From: JAJRXR01 sp041402005
GTDB lineage: Bacteria; Planctomycetota; Phycisphaerae; Phycisphaerales; UBA1924
DNA: 64,000 nucleotides
Reading direction: 5' to 3'
NCBI GenBank assembly: GCA_041402005.1
Contig: JAWKTB010000002.1
Coordinates: 62,001 to 126,000, forward strand
This document shows, piece by piece, positions 60,669-64,000 of the stretch. Position 1 is the stretch's first letter. Each line of letters starts with the position of its first letter. The translations under genes and the position numbers were made by a program. The notes under the pieces were generated by a model. That model was not told the DNA's origin and did no database searches. It saw only the letters and a program-made list of their open reading frames with translations.

Positions 60669-62189
60669 ATGGGCGCAGACCCGGCCAACTCGCGGACGAT
60701 CCTCGTGGGCGCCCCCGACGCCCTGCGCGTCCTCTCACGCCAGCTCTGGCACCTCCCCCAGCGGATCGAGCCCATCGGGTGCGTCCCGGTTGGAGAGCAC
60801 GTGCCGGCGGGCGAGGCGATCGGCGCCTCGGGCCCCGTCCTGGGCCAGGTGGACGACCTCGCCGAGATCTGCCGCCAGCACGACATCACGCTCGCGATCG
60901 TCTCGATCCCCGCCGCCATGCACGAGCAGATCCGCCAGGTCCGGGCTGGCCTGCGCCGCGTCGGGGTCGCCGAGCGGTTCGTGCCCCCGATGGTCGAGTT
61001 GCTGAGCCACGCCCCGGCCCCCCTGCCCTCGGGCGCCGCCCCGGGTCGGATCGACCATGCCGCCCTGCTGGGTCGCCGCCCCCACGCCATCGACAGGGAG
61101 GCGGTGGGGCGTCTGATCGAGGGGCGACGGGTGCTGATCACGGGCGCCGGGGGGTCGATCGGGTCCGAGCTGGCCCGGATCGCGGCCGGCTTCTCCCCAG
61201 AGCGGCTGATCCTGATGGAGCGATCGGAGAACGCGCTGTTCGAGATCGACCGCCAGCTCGCCGCCAGGTTCCCGGGGGTCGAGCGGGCCGCGCTGCTGCA
61301 CGACGTCGTGGAGCGTGAGCGGACGCTGGAGCTGGTCGACGAGCATGCGCCGCACGCCGTCTTCCACGCCGCCGCCCACAAGCACGTCCCCCTCATGGAG
61401 GACCACCCGGCGCACGCGCTGACGAACAACGTCTTCGGCACGGCCTCGATCGCCGACGCCTCGCTCGACGCCGGGGTCGGCACGTTCGTCCTGATCTCGA
61501 CCGACAAGGCGGTGCATCCCAGCTCCGTGATGGGCGCGACCAAGCGCCTCGCCGAGCTGTACGTGCAGGGCATCGCCCGGGACGCGCACACGGGGTTCGC
61601 CGTCGTGCGCTTCGGGAACGTGCTGGGCTCGGCGGGGAGCGTGCTGCCGATCTGGTCGGCGCAGCTCGCCGAGGGCGAGCCGATCACGGTCACCGACGAG
61701 CGCATGACGCGCTACTTCATGACGATCCCCGAGGCCGCGGCCCTGGTGACGCAGGCGGGCGCGATGACCAGCCCGGGCGAGGCGGCACGGATGTTCGTCC
61801 TCGACATGGGCGAGCCCGTGAGCATCCTCGACCTGGCCAAGCGCTTCGTCGAGGCGCACGCGATGACGCCCCGCGTGCGCCGCTTCGGCGCCGGCGACAC
61901 GCACGCCGCCGATGGCGTCGTCGACGCCCGCGTCGGCGAGATCATCATCACCGGCGCCCGCCCGGGCGAGAAGCTCGAGGAGCGCCTCGCCTACCTCGCC
62001 GAGCGTCTCGCCCCGAGCGACCACCCCGGCATCCGCGAGCTGATCGGTGAGGATGCGCCTACGGCGCAGCGCGCCCACGCGATGCTCGCCTCCCTCGACG
62101 AGGCCCGCACCCGCGCCTCGCGAGCCGCGGTCCTCGACGCCATCGCCTCGCTCATCCCGGGCATCCGGGCCGGCCGCGCCGCGGCCTGA
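60669..62189 (+). CDS. CapD-like nucleoside-diphosphate-sugar dehydratase/epimerase
   Basis: The 506-residue protein has a regulatory or Rossmann-like N-terminal part (about 10-120) and then a full short-chain dehydrogenase domain. It has the NAD motif ITGAGGSIGSELA (about 157-169), VFHAAAHKHVPLME, and the STDKAVHPSSVMGATKR block with the usual Tyr replaced by Met in the YxxxK-like site, as in the UDP-GlcNAc 4,6-dehydratase group. The N-terminal membrane helices of WbpM-type enzymes are absent. It makes activated sugars for envelope polysaccharides. The C-terminus is intact. Confidence 0.9.
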   Translation: MGADPANSRTILVGAPDALRVLSRQLWHLPQRIEPIGCVPVGEHVPAGEAIGASGPVLGQVDDLAEICRQHDITLAIVSIPAAMHEQIRQVRAGLRRVGVAERFVPPMVELLSHAPAPLPSGAAPGRIDHAALLGRRPHAIDREAVGRLIEGRRVLITGAGGSIGSELARIAAGFSPERLILMERSENALFEIDRQLAARFPGVERAALLHDVVERERTLELVDEHAPHAVFHAAAHKHVPLMEDHPAHALTNNVFGTASIADASLDAGVGTFVLISTDKAVHPSSVMGATKRLAELYVQGIARDAHTGFAVVRFGNVLGSAGSVLPIWSAQLAEGEPITVTDERMTRYFMTIPEAAALVTQAGAMTSPGEAARMFVLDMGEPVSILDLAKRFVEAHAMTPRVRRFGAGDTHAADGVVDARVGEIIITGARPGEKLEERLAYLAERLAPSDHPGIRELIGEDAPTAQRAHAMLASLDEARTRASRAAVLDAIASLIPGIRAGRAAA

Positions 62190-62395
62190 CGCCAGCACGT
62201 CCGCGAATCCCGCCTCGTCGTCCCCTGTGCCGCCCCGTCGCATCCACAATCCCGCCCCGGCTTGATTCGATGGCGTCCGACGCGAGAATCGCCCCGTTGG
62301 AGAACGGCGGGATCGGGCGGGTCGAGCCCGGGCCCCGCCGAGCCGATTGAGGAGTCGATGGCGCCCACCTTCGTTCGGGGCGCCCGGACCCGACG

Positions 62396-62698
62396 ATGGG
62401 ACAGACGCAAGGCCAGCGTGTGCTCGTGGAGACGATGGCCCGCCGCGACGAGGCGGAGGCCCTCCTCCGCGCCCTGCTCGACGCCAAAGCGACCAGCGAG
62501 AAGAACCTCGCCTCGATCCGCCAGTCCGACTTCATGAAGTCCGTGACCGGGCGCAGCGCGATGGAGAACGCCATCGCCAGCACGCAGCGCCTGATCGAGT
62601 CCTTCAACCGCGTGATCGCCGACCTTCGGACGAACCTGTCCGACGAGGACCTCGAGCTCCTCGGCGAGCTCGAGGGCCCGGCCGAGCCGGTGCGGTAA
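62396..62698 (+). CDS. small helical protein of unknown function
   Basis: The 100-residue protein is charged and almost wholly alpha-helical (ARRDEAEALLRALLDAKATS, AIASTQRLIESFNRVIADL), with coiled-coil character and no signal peptide. No family is recognised. The start lacks a strong ribosome binding site. Its stop codon is followed 3 nt later by a repeat element. The 206 nt before it hold nothing recognisable. Confidence 0.65.
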   Translation: MGQTQGQRVLVETMARRDEAEALLRALLDAKATSEKNLASIRQSDFMKSVTGRSAMENAIASTQRLIESFNRVIADLRTNLSDEDLELLGELEGPAEPVR

Positions 62699-62701
62699 GA
62701 C

Positions 62702-62806
62702 AGATAGCAGATGGCCAGATCGCAGATGCGGAATCAATCCGCGGCGCTTCCGATCTGCCATCTGCTATCTGCTATCTGCCCTCCGCCATCTGTCACCTGG
62801 CCATCT
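62702..62806. repeat. AGATAGCAGATGG inverted-repeat element, copy 2
   Basis: This 105-bp element begins AGATAGCAGATGGCCAGAT, and the inner right arm ends CCATCTGCTATCT (62758-62770). Further CATCTG and GCTATCTGCC words extend to 62806. The perfect 13-bp ends are identical to those of the copy at 51105-51195. It lies 3 nt after the stop of the small helical gene and before dut. Confidence 0.87.
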
Positions 62807-62861
62807 TGTCGGTTGCGTATGCGGACCCGTCGGCCGCATCTGATCCGCTACGCTCGCCCCC

Positions 62862-63329
62862 ATGCGCGATGAAGTCACGATCGGTCTCAAGCGTCTCGAC
62901 GAGCGGGCGATCGTCCCCTCGTACCACTCCGAACTCGCGGCGGGCATGGACCTGGCCGCCTGTCTTCCTCGCGGCGTCTACACGAGCGAGTCCGTCGTGA
63001 TCGCGCCCCGGGGTGGGATGGCCAAGATCCCCCTCGGCTTCGCCGTCGAGATCCCCCCCGGCTACGAGGGCCAAGTCCGCCCGCGCTCGGGCCTCGCAAG
63101 CAAGCACGGCGTGACCATCCCCAACGCGCCGGGCACCGTGGACGCCGACTACCGGGGCGAGATGTTCGTCGCGCTCATCAACCTGGGGCCCGAGCCCTAC
63201 GAGGTCCGACACGCCGACCGCATCGCCCAATTCGTCATCGCCCCCGTCACGCGGGGCGTGATCGAGGAGGTGGGGGAGCTGGCGGAGACAGCGCGGGGCG
63301 TGGGTGGGTTCGGGTCTACAGGGCGGTAA
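62862..63329 (+). CDS. dut: dUTP diphosphatase
   Basis: The 155-residue enzyme removes dUTP to keep uracil out of DNA. It has the family motifs AGMDLAAC (about 27-34), RPRSGLASKHG (about 69-79), NAPGTVDADYRGE (about 84-96), DRIAQFVI and the C-terminal GVGGFGSTGR P-loop-like segment that closes on the substrate. The length is typical for a trimeric dUTPase. Confidence 0.96.
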   Translation: MRDEVTIGLKRLDERAIVPSYHSELAAGMDLAACLPRGVYTSESVVIAPRGGMAKIPLGFAVEIPPGYEGQVRPRSGLASKHGVTIPNAPGTVDADYRGEMFVALINLGPEPYEVRHADRIAQFVIAPVTRGVIEEVGELAETARGVGGFGSTGR

Positions 63330-63369
63330 GGGCGCACGCCCGACGAGGGAACCCGAGGCTTCGTGGACA

Positions 63370-63386
63370 TTGCGTGCGGCACGCAA
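63370..63386 (-). terminator. small hairpin after the TrkH-like gene
   Basis: A 7-bp stem (63370-63376 with 63380-63386) lies 3 nt beyond the TrkH-like gene stop. It could terminate both convergent transcripts. There is no T-run. Confidence 0.4.
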
Positions 63387-63389
63387 GGC

Positions 63390-64000
63390 CTAGACCACCA
63401 GATCCTCGTCGCAGGGCCCATGCCCGTCGGCGAGGAACATCGCCACGCCGATGGTCAGGGGGCCCACGCGTCCGACGTACATCAACGCTGTGATGATGAT
63501 CTTGGCCAGGGGAGAGAGATCGGGCGTGATGCCGCGGCTCAGCCCGACCGTGCCCAAGGCGCTCGCCACCTCGAACACCACGTCCTCGAACACGTGCTTG
63601 TCCACGAGCAAGACGAGGAAAACGCCGACGGCGAGCGTCACCATGTAGCACGTCGCCCCCGACGTCGCCGCCTGCACGCGGTCGTGCGGGATCCGCCTGC
63701 CCCAAAAGGTCACGCGGTCCTTGCCCCTCAACGCGGCGACGGTCTGTCCGAGCAGGGCGCTCAACGTCGTGATCTTGAGGCCGCCCCCCGTCCCCGAGGG
63801 CGAGGAGCCGATGATCATGAGGATCGTCACCACCGCGATGGCCGCCCTCGACATCTCATTGATCGGGACGGAGTTGAACCCGACCGTCGTCGCGGCGGTC
63901 ATGGACTGAAAGAACGCGGTCTGCAGCGCCAGGTGCGGGGGCATCTCCCGGATCGAGGGGTCCGACATCAGGATCAACGCCGTCCCACCCAGGATGCCTC
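63390..64000 (-). CDS. TrkH/KtrB-type potassium transporter subunit (5' part outside window)
   Basis: The visible C-terminal 203 residues contain several membrane segments. FFQSMTAATTVGFNSVPI resembles the selectivity-filter region (TVGFN), and GSSPSGTGGGLKITTLSAL, with a filter-like GTGGG, matches another pore loop. A C-terminal segment, LSPLAKIIITALMYVGRVGPLTI, is also typical of TrkH and KtrB. It would import potassium, with a cytoplasmic TrkA-like partner elsewhere. The reading frame continues to the window edge without a start. Confidence 0.9.
   Translation of the reverse strand, partial: GILGGTALILMSDPSIREMPPHLALQTAFFQSMTAATTVGFNSVPINEMSRAAIAVVTILMIIGSSPSGTGGGLKITTLSALLGQTVAALRGKDRVTFWGRRIPHDRVQAATSGATCYMVTLAVGVFLVLLVDKHVFEDVVFEVASALGTVGLSRGITPDLSPLAKIIITALMYVGRVGPLTIGVAMFLADGHGPCDEDLVV

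Noticed and set aside
8383..62806. CRISPR array or tandem direct repeats
   Set aside because: The elements are dispersed singletons with inverted, not direct, repeats and there are no regular spacers or cas genes.

Overview
The window is very GC-rich, densely packed chromosomal DNA. It most likely comes from a planctomycete of the class Phycisphaerae. The clues are a pseudopilin with an FTLIELLVV N-terminus and a C-terminal H-x9-DG-like DG motif, a secreted protein ending in two dockerin-like DFSDVI...FL...F repeats and a final CP, a fibro-slime protein, and tpiA-secG-yicC in one run of genes. The taxonomy is inferred from protein style, not from a marker gene search.

Layout. 1-4.1 kb holds two tandem class V aminotransferases (the first cut by the window edge), a small unknown gene coupled to them, and a membrane-anchored ankyrin gene broken by one in-frame stop. 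4.3-15.3 kb holds an EF-G-like GTPase, gltX, ada, glnS, a pseudopilin pair, a PfkB kinase and a methyltransferase-like gene. 15.3-26.2 kb holds a Deg-type protease, a glutamine amidotransferase, a HhH DNA glycosylase, a trypsin-like protease behind an Lrp/AsnC regulator, carB and a secreted helical protein. 26.3-39.1 kb holds glmS, a GNAT acetyltransferase, a TolC-like lipoprotein, a GH35-like glycosidase, an HD-type alarmone hydrolase-like gene, and a leftward run tpiA-secG-yicC-phosphotransferase-PDZ protein. 39.4-50.2 kb holds an orphan flavin-dependent halogenase-like gene, pckA, tRNA-His, and the leftward genes rarA-fthC-L,D-transpeptidase-gyrB-fructosamine kinase. 50.3-64 kb holds an acyltransferase, a large TPR/metallopeptidase-like exported protein with a LolA-like partner, manC-ruvX, the fibro-slime and dockerin-like secreted proteins, ruvA, a CapD-like dehydratase, dut and the 3' part of a TrkH-type transporter.

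The genes are mostly housekeeping: translation (gltX, glnS, EF-G-like, tRNA-His), DNA repair and replication (ada, DNA glycosylase, rarA, ruvA, ruvX, gyrB, dut), central metabolism (tpiA, pckA, carB, glmS) and envelope or secretion functions.

The most unusual feature is a population of short (about 40-105 bp) inverted-repeat elements of several sequence families. Four lie in frame inside essential or conserved genes (gltX, carB twice, rarA) and are translated as extra loops. Five more lie in or beside gene ends, and three stop codons (gltX, ada and the TPR gene) are inside an element. No transposase is visible in the window, so they look like non-autonomous (MITE/REP-like) elements. Other points of note are the orphan halogenase with a hairpin leader, the nonsense-interrupted ankyrin gene, an EF-G-like protein lacking the catalytic His, and a GH35-like protein with Asp at the aligned nucleophile position.
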